Shown in pieces: positions 25,980 to 34,083 of a stretch of 64,000 nucleotides of DNA; within the stretch, counting starts at the first letter, position 1, and the number at the start of each line of letters is the position of its first letter. The position numbers and the translations under genes were made by a program. This stretch comes from Chloroflexota bacterium (GTDB lineage: Bacteria > Chloroflexota > Anaerolineae > UBA4142 > SHND01): assembly GCA_029778615.1 (NCBI GenBank), contig JAKOPZ010000274.1, positions 58,099 to 122,098 on the forward strand, given 5' to 3'. A model generated the notes under the pieces. The model made no database searches and was not told where the DNA came from. It saw only the letters and a list, made by a program, of their open reading frames with translations.

Positions 25980-26117
25980 AATGTGCAACACTTTTGTCAT
26001 TTCGAGCGGAGCGAGAAATCTCGCAAGGCGCGAATGAGATTTCTCGCAAAACTTGTCCCGAAGCATTGAGGGAACGGCTCGAAATGACATTTGTCCCGCG
26101 AAAGAGTTGCACATTGA
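25980..26117. repeat. Palindromic repeat, TGTCATTTCGAGC family, copy 1
   Basis: Outer arms ATGTGCAAC (25981-25989) and GTTGCACAT (near 26107-26115) and inner arms TGTCATTTCGAG / CTCGAAATGACA enclose a second internal inverted repeat (GAGAAATCTCGCAAG / GAGATTTCTCGCAA). There is no gene inside. Copy 2 at 31600-31709 has the same inner terminal sequence. The size and structure fit a MITE or REP-like element. Confidence 0.65.
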
Positions 26118-26233
26118 GTATGGTAACATTGCCACACATGCGAAAAAAAGACAAGACGCACGCAACAAAAAACCTCGAAGGTTTCGGCAGTGAACTTGAC
26201 TGCCACCTTCGAGGTTTGACTTGCGAATCCTGA

Positions 26234-27019
26234 TTACGGAATCCGTATCTGCTGCCCGGGGAAAATATAATCGGGCGCGGGGATTCCATTTGCTGCGGCG
26301 AGCGCTGCCGCCGTCGTGCCGCATTTGCGCGCAATGCTGTTTAGCGTATCGCCGCGTTGAACAACATAGGGATTGGAACAACCACCTCCGCTCGGCGGCG
26401 GTTGCTGTCCGCCATTGTCGGTGCTCGGCGGCGGCGCATTATCACCGCCGCTTGCGCCCGCAGGCAGATTGATAACTTGTCCGGGACGAAGCACACTCGG
26501 ATTCAAACCGGGATTCGCGGAGAGAAGCGCTTGCGGTGTGACGCCGCACTTGCGCGCAATCGCATAGAACCATTCGCCGGGTTGAACCGTGTACGGATTG
26601 GTGCACGCGCCCGTCGCGCCCGGTTGTTGCGCGCCGTTTTCGCTGCCCGGAGTTGGCTGCGCGGTTTGTCCCGTATCACCGACGGTTGTGGGCGTGGGCA
26701 AAAGGGTTGGCTCGACAATGATGGGCGTGACATTCCCTTCGGGTTGCGTGGGCGTTTCGCCGCCGGCGGGGACGGGCGTCTCGTTGCCGCTTGGAGGCGG
26801 CACGAGCGTTGGTTCACCGCCTTGCGCGGTCGGAACTCCTTCGACGATAATGGGGGTGGGTTGACCGTTATCGGATGGTGGCGCAACAATAGTTTCGTTG
26901 ACAAGCGGAACGAGCGTGGGCGTCGGAACAGCGGGTCTGCTTTGTGTGCAGGCGGCGGCGCTGACGACCAAGAGAGCGAGGGCAAAATATAAAATGCTCT
27001 TGGTACAAAGAGATTTCAT
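26234..27019 (-). CDS. Lipoprotein with two LysM domains
   Basis: 261 residues. The lipoprotein signal has a lipobox ending at C24 (VVSAAAC). A long Pro/Thr/Gly/Glu low-complexity region spans residues 25-140. LysM domain 1 (about 143-188, YTVQPGEWFYAIARKCGVTP to RPGQVINLP), a Pro/Gly spacer, and LysM domain 2 (about 213-260, YVVQRGDTLNSIARKCGTTA to FPGQQIRIP) follow. LysM binds N-acetylglucosamine in peptidoglycan, so it probably links the outer membrane face to the wall or acts as a wall-attached scaffold. Start ATG with GGAG ten bases upstream. No catalytic domain is attached. Confidence 0.9.
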   Translation of the reverse strand: MKSLCTKSILYFALALLVVSAAACTQSRPAVPTPTLVPLVNETIVAPPSDNGQPTPIIVEGVPTAQGGEPTLVPPPSGNETPVPAGGETPTQPEGNVTPIIVEPTLLPTPTTVGDTGQTAQPTPGSENGAQQPGATGACTNPYTVQPGEWFYAIARKCGVTPQALLSANPGLNPSVLRPGQVINLPAGASGGDNAPPPSTDNGGQQPPPSGGGCSNPYVVQRGDTLNSIARKCGTTAAALAAANGIPAPDYIFPGQQIRIP

Positions 27020-27150
27020 CGGTCATTCTCCTTTTTTCGATTCGCACATTGTGATTCATTTCTGAATCCGGTTATCTGGCGAGTCAAAGAGGAAATGCCG
27101 CCGGGTTACAGCGCGCATCTTAGCACAAGCCGCGCGCGCCGTCAAGCAAA

Positions 27151-27179
27151 TTGCGCCCCGCTCTAATCTGTTCTATACT
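27151..27179 (+). promoter_or_regulatory. Promoter upstream of the short hairpin and metallophosphoesterase
   Basis: -35 TTGCGC (27151-27156), 17-base spacer, -10 TATACT (27174-27179). The predicted start is near 27186, upstream of the hairpin at 27204-27241. Confidence 0.65.
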
Positions 27180-27203
27180 GTCATGCGAAATTCGGCACTG
27201 CCG

Positions 27204-27241
27204 CCCTGTCCTCTAGCTGGTGCGAGGCAGGGTTTTTTTTT
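27204..27241 (+). terminator. Hairpin plus T9 directly after a promoter: attenuator or small RNA end
   Basis: Stem CCCTGTCCT (27204-27212) with AGGCAGGG (27225-27232), followed by nine T (27233-27241). It lies about 20 bases after the predicted transcription start and 45 bases before the metallophosphoesterase ATG, with no gene before it. It therefore either attenuates the downstream operon or ends a small RNA of about 55 bases. Confidence 0.7.
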
Positions 27242-27285
27242 CAATGCTACAGGGTCTGCCGCGACGCGCAGATACAGGATGGACG

Positions 27286-27909
27286 ATGCGGGTCCTCGCA
27301 ATCAGTGACATCATTGTCAATGCTCTCTACAGTACCGGGCTCACCGAAATTACGCGCGGGGTAGACTTGGTTATTTCGTGTGGCGATTTGCCGAGCGCGT
27401 ATTTGGAATACATCGTCTCGACCACCGATAAACCACTGTTTTATGTGATGGGCAATCACGGCACGCGCGGCGGTCCGGCGGCGCCGCCCGAAGGATGTAT
27501 CAATCTCGACGGGCGCGTGGTGAATTATCAAGGGCTGCTGCTCGCGGGGCTTGAAGGGTCTATCCGTTACAATGACGCGCCGCTGTATCAATATACCGAC
27601 GCGCAAATGCGCTGGAAGATTGCGCGGTTGGAACCGCATCTCTGGTTGAACCGTCTGCGCTATGGTCGTTTTTTGGATGTGCTGGTCACTCACGCGCCGC
27701 CGTTCGGCATTCACGACAAAAGAGATTTGCCGCATCAAGGATTCAAAGCGTTTCTGGGATTCATTGACCGCTATCATCCCGAATATGTACTGCACGGTCA
27801 CACGCATCTTTATGACAATCGCGCCGTGCGCCAATCTGTGCGCGGACACACATTGATTATCAATACGTATGGTTACAAATTCATAGACATTCCAATTCCT
27901 GCACCGTAA
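27286..27909 (+). CDS. Calcineurin-like metallophosphoesterase family protein with altered first metal motif
   Basis: 207 residues from the ATG at 27286 (AGGA seven bases upstream). Recognisable family motifs: ISCGDLP (residue about 33), GNHG (about 58), THAPPFGIHD (about 137) and HGHTHLYDN (about 174). The usual first motif D-x-H is replaced by SDIIVN (D8, then Ile), so one metal ligand is missing or supplied differently. Related Chloroflexota and Clostridia proteins with a VSD motif may share this. Likely a phosphodiesterase or phosphatase; substrate unknown. The next gene starts four bases after the stop. Confidence 0.8.
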   Translation: MRVLAISDIIVNALYSTGLTEITRGVDLVISCGDLPSAYLEYIVSTTDKPLFYVMGNHGTRGGPAAPPEGCINLDGRVVNYQGLLLAGLEGSIRYNDAPLYQYTDAQMRWKIARLEPHLWLNRLRYGRFLDVLVTHAPPFGIHDKRDLPHQGFKAFLGFIDRYHPEYVLHGHTHLYDNRAVRQSVRGHTLIINTYGYKFIDIPIPAP

Positions 27910-27913
27910 CAGT

Positions 27914-29002
27914 ATGAGTTTGAAACCACAGTTTGAACCGCTTATGGATGTTTTTTCAATGCAAGCCGAACGCGATTTTAATCAAGCGCGTTGGCGCGCG
28001 TTCCTGAATGATGTGGGCGCGTTTCTCGAACGTCGCCCGAACGAATTGTTGTCCTTTGACGCCGTGCGCTCTTCGCTGCCGGTCTATGGACAAAGCTATC
28101 GTGGTGTACAAGAAGTGCCGGTGGACCAAATCGTCGGCACGACGAGCAACCGTTATGTGGATTTTGACCGCGCGTTTTTGCCCGCGCAAGCGCGCACCAA
28201 ATCGCGCTGGAAAAAAATTGACGAGCTGCGTTTGCGCGATGTGAATTTGCCGCCGATTCAAATTTATCAAGTCGGCGATGTGTATTTTGTGCGCGACGGG
28301 CATCACCGCGTTTCGGTCGCGCGCCAAATCGGACAAAAATATATTGACGCCGAAGTCATCGAAATGAAAACGCGCCAACCCCTCACGCGCGATATTCGGC
28401 GGCTCGACCCAAAGGGGCTGGAAGCGTTGGGCGAGTACGCGTCGTTTCTGGAAAAAACACAGCTCGATAAATTGCGCCCCGATGTCAATATTGAATTCTC
28501 ACAGCCCGGCGGCTATGCGCGTCTGCTCGAACACATTGTCGTCCATCAATATTTTCTCGGACTCGATTACAAACGCGATGTGTCATGGGAAGAAGCCGTG
28601 ACCGATTGGTACGATTATGTGTACATGCCGATTGTGAACATTATTCGCGAACGACATGTGCTGGAAGAATTTCCCGGACGCACGGAAGCGGACTTGTACT
28701 TGTGGATTACGGACCATCATTGGTCGCTGAACCAACAAGAGCTGGCGCATCACACGCACGATGTCGGATTTGACGAAGCGGCGGAGGATTTGGTCCGCAA
28801 ACGCAGCCCGCGCCTCTCGCGCAAAATCGCGCGCGCGCTGACCGCGTGGCTGACCGCGTGGCGCGGCGAAAATATGCCTCCGCACAAACCGCGCGCGGGC
28901 GTACCCGAACCGACTCTCGCCATCACGGAAACCGATTTGTCAAAAGAGCCGACGTTGGATATAGTAGAGCCGCGCGTTTTTTCCGACGCGTCCTATTCGT
29001 AG
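27914..29002 (+). CDS. ParB/Srx-like (DUF4032-like) protein
   Basis: 362 residues. Residues about 105-155 contain VGDVYFVRDGHHRVSVARQI, the signature of the ParB/sulfiredoxin nucleotide-binding fold. The rest (EHIVVHQYFLGLDYKRDVSW, DWYDYVYMPIVNIIRERHVL, DLYLWITDHHWSL) resembles proteins annotated as DUF4032 or ParB-like with unknown function. No helix-turn-helix is evident. The C-terminal 80 residues are basic and then Pro/Thr/Glu-rich, probably disordered. It is translated from the same operon as the metallophosphoesterase, four bases downstream and without a clear ribosome-binding site. Confidence 0.6.
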   Translation: MSLKPQFEPLMDVFSMQAERDFNQARWRAFLNDVGAFLERRPNELLSFDAVRSSLPVYGQSYRGVQEVPVDQIVGTTSNRYVDFDRAFLPAQARTKSRWKKIDELRLRDVNLPPIQIYQVGDVYFVRDGHHRVSVARQIGQKYIDAEVIEMKTRQPLTRDIRRLDPKGLEALGEYASFLEKTQLDKLRPDVNIEFSQPGGYARLLEHIVVHQYFLGLDYKRDVSWEEAVTDWYDYVYMPIVNIIRERHVLEEFPGRTEADLYLWITDHHWSLNQQELAHHTHDVGFDEAAEDLVRKRSPRLSRKIARALTAWLTAWRGENMPPHKPRAGVPEPTLAITETDLSKEPTLDIVEPRVFSDASYS

Positions 29003-29205
29003 GACAAATGGTAAATTTGTCCGACCCAAACATGTTCACCTCTTTTTCCACCCCTCGCGATTCGTTCCGCTCTGACGGACCGTTGCCGCGCGCCCCCTCA
29101 CTGTCACAATAGAAATTCTCGACAGTCGAGGGGGATTCACACAACCGAACGCATGACCGCATGACGAGGGGTGATTTCAGCTCGACGAAAAACGATTTTG
29201 AATTT
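29003..29205 (+). other. Leader or promoter region of proS
   Basis: No gene is visible. The region contains a small inverted repeat (CTCGACAGTCGAG, 29118-29130) and weak promoter-like elements around 29083-29110. It probably holds the proS transcription start. No canonical T-box sequence (GGTGGNACCGCG) is found. Confidence 0.3.
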
Positions 29206-29212
29206 TTCGCGC

Positions 29213-29242
29213 ACCCGCTCGTCAAGAGCGGGTTTATTTTTT
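29213..29242 (+). terminator. Intrinsic terminator in the proS leader
   Basis: Stem CCCGCTC (29214-29220) with GAGCGGG (29226-29232), followed by TTTATTTTTT. It lies 44 bases before the proS ATG. It either ends the upstream operon, which stopped about 210 bases earlier, or acts as an attenuator controlling proS. Confidence 0.75.
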
Positions 29243-29285
29243 GGCAGGGACAGCGGCTTGTCCCGCTCCCTTTGGAGACACAAAA

Positions 29286-30722
29286 ATGGCAGACCCATTA
29301 CCTTCCCATTCCGAAAATTTCGCGGAATGGTACAACACCATCGTTCAACGCGCCGACCTCGCGGATTATGGCGCGGCAAAAGGAACGATGATTATCAAAC
29401 CTTACGGCTATGCGCTGTGGGAAAACATCCAAGAGTATTTGAACAAACGCTTCAAAAAACATGGCGCGAAAAACGCGTTTTTTCCAACGTTCATTCCTTC
29501 GTCGTTCATCGAAAAAGAAAAAGACCACGTGGAGGGATTCGCGCCCAACCTCTGGCTCGTGACGGCGGGGGGGGGGGAAGTTTTGGAAGAGGCGTACGCC
29601 GTGCGTCCCACTTCGGAAACGACCATCAACAACACGGTCGGCAAATGGATCCAGTCGTACCGCGATTTGCCTCTGCTGTTGAATTTGTGGAACAGCTGCT
29701 TTCGTTACGAAATGCGGACGCGTTTGTTTTTGCGTACGTCGGAATTTTTGTGGCAAGAAGGACACACCTTTCATGCCACATGGGACGAAGCGGATGAATA
29801 CGCGCGCGCGATTTTATTCGACGCGTATCTCGATTTCTATGTCAACGCGGCGGCGATGCCCGTCATCGCGGGGCGCAAATCGGAAAAGGAAAAATTTCCC
29901 GGCGCGGATATTACCTACACGCTCGAAGGGCTCATGGGCGATGGACGCGCGCTGCAAAGCTGCACCTCGCACAATCTCGGACACAATTTTGCCAAGTCAT
30001 TCGACATTCGTTATCTGGACCGCAATAACGAGTTGCAATACGTGGCATCCACCTCGTGGGGACTTTCGACGCGTTCGATTGGCGGAATTGTCATGACACA
30101 CGGCGACGACAAAGGGTTACTGATGCCTCCCCGCCTCGCGCCAACGCAAATTGTCATTGTGCCAATTTTTCGCAAAGAAGGTGAAGGCGCAGCCGTACTG
30201 GAAGCAGCAAAACGCGTGATGCGCGACCTTGACGATTACCGCGTGGAACTCGATGCGCGCGAAGGACTGACGCCCGGTTTCAAATACAACGATTGGGAGA
30301 TGCGCGGCGTGCCCATCCGTTTGGAAATCGGTCCCAAAGACATTGAGAAAAATCAAGTGGTGTTGGTGCGCCGCGATACGGGCGAGAAAAAATTCGTACC
30401 GCTCGCGCACTTGCTCGACGAAGTGAAGATGATGCTAAATCATATTCACGATACGCTCTACGCGCGCGCGAAAAAATTTCAGGACGACAATACGTTCAGC
30501 GTGGACTCGTACGATGAGTTCAAACAACGCACGGCAGGCGAAGGCGGCGCAGGACTTCTCATGGCGCATTGGTGCGGCGACCGCGAGTGCGAAACGGCCA
30601 TTCAACAAGAAACGCGCGCAACGATTCGCGTGATTCCGTTTGACCAAGTACAAGAAAAAGGAAAATGTATTCGCTGCGGCAACGAGAGTAACGGACGCGT
30701 CGTGTTTGCGAAAGCGTACTAG
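29286..30722 (+). CDS. proS: Prolyl-tRNA synthetase, archaeal/eukaryotic-type (ProS type 3)
   Basis: 478 residues from the ATG at 29286 with GGAG nine bases upstream. It charges tRNA-Pro with proline. It has the class II core with RPTSETTI and SCFRYEMRTRLFLRTSEFLW (motif 2 region with QEGHT), motif 3 in the STRSIGGIVMTHGD region, an anticodon-binding domain (about 285-385), and the C-terminal Zn-binding domain with CGDRECE and CIRCG cysteines. The bacterial INS editing domain is absent, as expected for the short ProS type 3. A run of 11 G (29567-29577) lies in the coding sequence and may be prone to slippage. Confidence 0.95.
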   Translation: MADPLPSHSENFAEWYNTIVQRADLADYGAAKGTMIIKPYGYALWENIQEYLNKRFKKHGAKNAFFPTFIPSSFIEKEKDHVEGFAPNLWLVTAGGGEVLEEAYAVRPTSETTINNTVGKWIQSYRDLPLLLNLWNSCFRYEMRTRLFLRTSEFLWQEGHTFHATWDEADEYARAILFDAYLDFYVNAAAMPVIAGRKSEKEKFPGADITYTLEGLMGDGRALQSCTSHNLGHNFAKSFDIRYLDRNNELQYVASTSWGLSTRSIGGIVMTHGDDKGLLMPPRLAPTQIVIVPIFRKEGEGAAVLEAAKRVMRDLDDYRVELDAREGLTPGFKYNDWEMRGVPIRLEIGPKDIEKNQVVLVRRDTGEKKFVPLAHLLDEVKMMLNHIHDTLYARAKKFQDDNTFSVDSYDEFKQRTAGEGGAGLLMAHWCGDRECETAIQQETRATIRVIPFDQVQEKGKCIRCGNESNGRVVFAKAY

Positions 30723-30723
30723 A

Positions 30724-30798
30724 AAGTGAAAAGCAAAAAGTTAAAAACTAAAAGTGAATTCTGTACTTTGTACTTTTAGCTTTTAACTTTTAACTTGT
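30724..30798. repeat. AAAAGTTAAAAACTAAAAGTG word array
   Basis: This fills the gap between proS and the methyltransferase. The left half is A-rich words (AAAGTGAAAAGC, AAAAAGTTAAAAACTAAAAG); the right half is their T-rich counterpart (GTACTTTTAGCTTTTAACTT). The two halves are roughly inverted, like the array at 7087-7474. Confidence 0.6.
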
Positions 30799-30801
30799 CC
30801 T

Positions 30802-31593
30802 ATGCACTATAATCAACTCGAAGCATCCATTTACGACAAAGTGTATGCGGGACTCACCGCGGACATTGCGTTTTGGCAAAATTTCGCGCGCGAAACGTGT
30901 GGCGAAAACGGTCAAGCGCTGGAGCTCGCGTGCGGCACTCTGCGTGTGATGCTGCCCGTCGCCGAAGGGGGCGTGCGCGTAACGGGGATTGACCAATCGC
31001 CGTACATGCTGGAACTCGCGCAGAAAAAAATCGACGCGGCAGGGGACGACGTTCGCGCGCGTATCACCATTCAACAAGGTGACATGCGTTCGTTCGAACT
31101 CGGACGCTCATTCGATTTGATTTACATTCCGTTCAACACGTTCGGTATTTTGACCACAAGCGCAGACCAACTCGCCGTGCTCGCGTCCATCAAAAAACAT
31201 CTCGCGCCGAACGGCGTTTTCGCGTTCTCGGTTTTTTTCCCCGACATTGCGCGGATGCACGGCGAAGTGTTGAAACGCTGGCAGGCGGAAATGGACGAGG
31301 CGTTCAAGGACGGCACGCGCGTCATGCGCGATAATGTGCGCGCGGTGGACACGCGCAAACAAATCATTTCCGTCACGTGGCGCAACAAAGTATATCGCAA
31401 TCAAATTCTCGAAAGCGAATTCATCACCGACATCGAGCTCACTTATTTCTTTCCGCGCGAAATCGAACACCTGCTCACACGCGCGGGGTTTCAAATCGTA
31501 CACTACTGGGGCAATTATGAGCGCCAGGATTTTTGGAAAATCCGCGAACCGTGGCAACAGATTGTGGTGGCGCGAGCGATTTCTGATTTATGA
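30802..31593 (+). CDS. Class I SAM-dependent methyltransferase
   Basis: 263 residues. A Rossmann-type methyltransferase core with motif I ALELACGTLRVMLPVAEGGV (about 38-57), the acidic ribose-binding VTGIDQSPYMLELA (about 60-73), ITIQQGDMRSFELG (about 92-105) and SFDLIYIPFNTFGIL. In motif I the last glycine of the usual CGTG is Leu. The substrate is unknown. The start codon lies 3 bases after the word array with no Shine-Dalgarno sequence, so it may be translated from a leaderless or short-leader mRNA, or start slightly differently. Confidence 0.82.
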   Translation: MHYNQLEASIYDKVYAGLTADIAFWQNFARETCGENGQALELACGTLRVMLPVAEGGVRVTGIDQSPYMLELAQKKIDAAGDDVRARITIQQGDMRSFELGRSFDLIYIPFNTFGILTTSADQLAVLASIKKHLAPNGVFAFSVFFPDIARMHGEVLKRWQAEMDEAFKDGTRVMRDNVRAVDTRKQIISVTWRNKVYRNQILESEFITDIELTYFFPREIEHLLTRAGFQIVHYWGNYERQDFWKIREPWQQIVVARAISDL

Positions 31594-31599
31594 TTCACC

Positions 31600-31709
31600 T
31601 TACGCATGTCATTTCGAACCCCTCAATCCTTCGGGGTAAACTCTGTGAGAAATCTCTTTTTTCCACCGAGATTTCTCGCAAGACCGCTCGAAATGACAAT
31701 TCTGCGTAA
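31600..31709. repeat. Palindromic repeat, TGTCATTTCGA family, copy 2
   Basis: Outer arms TTACGCA (31600-31606) and TGCGTAA (31703-31709), inner arms TGTCATTTCGA (31607-31617) and TCGAAATGACA (31688-31698), and an internal GAGAAATCTC / GAGATTTCTCGC inverted repeat. It has the same architecture as 25980-26117 but a different outer arm, so the shared element is the part between the TGTCATTTCGA ends. Confidence 0.65.
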
Positions 31710-31722
31710 CAAGAGTTATGAT
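31693..31722 (+). promoter_or_regulatory. Promoter of the EamA gene whose -35 lies in the repeat end
   Basis: -35 ATGACA (31693-31698), 18-base spacer, -10 TATGAT (31717-31722). The -35 is the terminal sequence of palindromic repeat copy 2. The start is predicted near 31729, with the ATG at 31743. Confidence 0.55.
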
Positions 31723-31742
31723 TCCGCGCGCAAGACAATCCG

Positions 31743-32693
31743 ATGACCGACCAAGACCGCCAAGTCAAATCAGAAATCCTAAATCAGAAATCAAAAACCC
31801 AATTCGGTCTCACCGACCTTGCGCTGCTTTCGATGACGCTGATTTGGGGCTTGAACTTTATCGTCGTCAAAACCGCGCTGTCGGAACTCGCGCCGCTGGC
31901 ATTTTTGGCGCTGCGCTTTTCGATTGCCAGTCTCTTTTTTTTCATCGCCGCGCGTCTGTTGTCCGGTGGCTTTCAGATTCCCCGCCGTGAGTGGGGCAAG
32001 GTGGCGCTCATCGGCATTGTGGGGACGACCATTTATCAGCCGTTGTTTATCAATGGCTTGGCGCTCACCAAAGCATCCAACACATCATTGATTTTGGCGA
32101 CGACGCCCGCGTTCATTGTTTTGATTCAGCGCATCTGGCACAAGGAACGCTTTGCGCCGCGCGGCTGGTTCGGCATTGGTTTGTCGTTTGTCGGCATTGC
32201 GGTGATTGTGTTCTCGGGCGGCGATGTGACGCTTGAATCTGCGGCGCTGCTCGGCGATATATTTGTGTTGGGCGGAACGCTGTGTTGGGCGCTCTATTCC
32301 GTTTTTGCCGCGCCGCTGTTGAAAACGTACTCGTCGCTCGCCTTTTCCGCGTTGACCACTATTTTTGGAACTCTCCCGCTTTTGGTTCTCACCGCGCCCG
32401 CTGTCGCCAATCAAAATTGGGGCGCGGTGAGCATCGGCAGCGCGTTGGGCGTTTTGTATTCGGCGCTCTTTGCGATTGTCGTCGCGTATATTATTTGGAA
32501 TCTCGGTATTCAACGCATTGGCGGCGCGCGCACCGCGATTTACAGCAATCTCACGCCCGTCATCGCGACCGTTGCTTCGACCATTTTTTTGAATGAGTCG
32601 CTGACGCTGTTGAAAATTATCGGCGCGCTGATTATTTTCAGCGGCTTGTATTTCGCGCGTACGGCAAAGGTTCTGGTCGAACCCGAAGGATAG
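31743..32693 (+). CDS. EamA/DMT superfamily transporter
   Basis: 316 residues with ten predicted helices in two EamA halves: LTLIWGLNFIVVKTALSELA-type start of half 1 (near residue 31) and GTLCWALYSVFAAPLLKTYS of half 2 (near residue 178). Drug/metabolite exporters of this type often export amino acids or related metabolites. The first 22 residues (VKSEILNQKSKTQ) are hydrophilic and encoded by a TCAGAAATC-type word array (31765-31800), so the ancestral start may have been nearer residue 23. Confidence 0.88.
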   Translation: MTDQDRQVKSEILNQKSKTQFGLTDLALLSMTLIWGLNFIVVKTALSELAPLAFLALRFSIASLFFFIAARLLSGGFQIPRREWGKVALIGIVGTTIYQPLFINGLALTKASNTSLILATTPAFIVLIQRIWHKERFAPRGWFGIGLSFVGIAVIVFSGGDVTLESAALLGDIFVLGGTLCWALYSVFAAPLLKTYSSLAFSALTTIFGTLPLLVLTAPAVANQNWGAVSIGSALGVLYSALFAIVVAYIIWNLGIQRIGGARTAIYSNLTPVIATVASTIFLNESLTLLKIIGALIIFSGLYFARTAKVLVEPEG

Positions 32694-32817
32694 TCAGACC
32701 AAGATGCTTCGGGTCTTTTGTTGACGCGCTGGGGTCATGTGTCCTTTGGAAATTGTGCATTTGCCCCATGCGGCGCGGTGACGTTTGTGGGAAACTGGAA
32801 GGTGGTACTCACTCGTG

Positions 32818-33936
32818 ATGAATTTAAATTCTTCAAGCATCAAGCGCATTGCGATTTCAACCGGCGGCGGGGATGCGCCCGGATTGAACGCAGTGATTCG
32901 CGCTGCCGCGCTCGCCGCCCTCAATCGCGGTTGGGAAGTGTACGGCATCCGCGACGGCTTTAATGGTTTGCTCTTGCCCGAGCAATATCCCGAAGGCGGA
33001 ATGCTTCGTCTATCGCGCAACGCGGTGCGCGGCATTACACATTTGGGCGGCACGATTATTGGCACCACGAACCGCAACAATCCTCTGCATTATCCGATTG
33101 AAGGCGCAAACGGACTGGTGGAAGAAATAGACCGCACGGACGAATTGGTGCGCGCGATGAAATTGCATCAGATTGATGCGCTCATCACGATTGGCGGCGA
33201 TGGTTCGATGGAAATCGCCACTGTGCTCGCGCGCAAAGGGATGCGCGTGATTGGTGTGCCCAAGACGATTGATAATGACCTGGACAAAACAGTGGTCACA
33301 TTCGGTTTCGATACTGCCACCTCGTTCGCGACCGAATGTTTGGACCGTTTGCATTCGACGGCGGCATCGCACGGACGCATCATGGTCGTCGAAGTGATGG
33401 GGCGTTACGCCGGTTGGATTGCGTTGCACGCCGGCATCGCGGGTTCGGCGGACGCGATTTTGATACCCGAAATTCCGTACGATTTGCGCCCGGTCGTCAC
33501 AAAAATTCGTTCCCGCTCCGAACAAGGCAGTTTGTTTTCGATTGTCATTGTCGCGGAAGGCGCAAGACCGGTTGGCGGGTCAACCGCGATTGTCGAGAAA
33601 CAACAGATTGGGCACGCGGAACGACTCGGCGGAATTGGCGAACGCGTCGCGGCGGAACTGCAAGCTTTGACGGGCAAAGAAACGCGCGTCGTCGTGCTCG
33701 GACATTTATTGCGCGGCGGCACCCCAACGCCAACCGACCGCTTGCTCGGATTGCGGTTTGGCGCGGCGGCAGTGCGCGCATTGGAAGAAGGGCATACCGG
33801 CGTGATGGTGGCGCTCGACCCGCCGGATGTAAATTACATTCCGCTCGAAGAAGCAACCGGACGCATGAAGGTGGTGCCGTTGGATTGTGACACCATGCTG
33901 ACGGCGCGCGATTTGGGAATTTGTTTTGGCGATTGA
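32818..33936 (+). CDS. 6-phosphofructokinase, group III type, predicted ATP-dependent
   Basis: 372 residues from the ATG at 32818. Conserved PFK motifs: STGGGDAPGLNAVIRA (15-30), GGDGS (126-130), VPKTIDNDL (147-155), EVMGRYAGWIALHAG and LGHLLRGGTPTPTDR. It phosphorylates fructose 6-phosphate. The Gly in GGDGS, at the position of E. coli Gly104, is typical of ATP users, while Lys149 is shared with PPi-dependent and group III enzymes. This combination is seen in actinobacterial ATP-PFKs. It is followed by a second PFK and an aldolase. Confidence 0.9.
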   Translation: MNLNSSSIKRIAISTGGGDAPGLNAVIRAAALAALNRGWEVYGIRDGFNGLLLPEQYPEGGMLRLSRNAVRGITHLGGTIIGTTNRNNPLHYPIEGANGLVEEIDRTDELVRAMKLHQIDALITIGGDGSMEIATVLARKGMRVIGVPKTIDNDLDKTVVTFGFDTATSFATECLDRLHSTAASHGRIMVVEVMGRYAGWIALHAGIAGSADAILIPEIPYDLRPVVTKIRSRSEQGSLFSIVIVAEGARPVGGSTAIVEKQQIGHAERLGGIGERVAAELQALTGKETRVVVLGHLLRGGTPTPTDRLLGLRFGAAAVRALEEGHTGVMVALDPPDVNYIPLEEATGRMKVVPLDCDTMLTARDLGICFGD

Positions 33937-34083
33937 TAGGAAAACGCCAAGCGATGCAAAGCGCTGCGAAGCAACGCGAAAAATTTTTGGACTTGTGTAC
34001 TTGCCGCGTTGCTTTGATGCGCGCACATTGGTTCGAATCCCAGCCATGCACAAATATCAAAACTCGCAAAGGGAGTCATAACT

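Noticed and set aside
29003..29285. A T-box leader for proS
   Set aside because: The conserved T-box sequence and specifier stem are not recognisable; only a terminator is seen.
33958..34060. A tRNA-like T-arm (GGTTCGAATCCCAG at 34029)
   Set aside because: The stem pairs poorly (2 of 5 mismatched), no anticodon or D-arm is found upstream, and the 3' acceptor strand has no matching 5' part.
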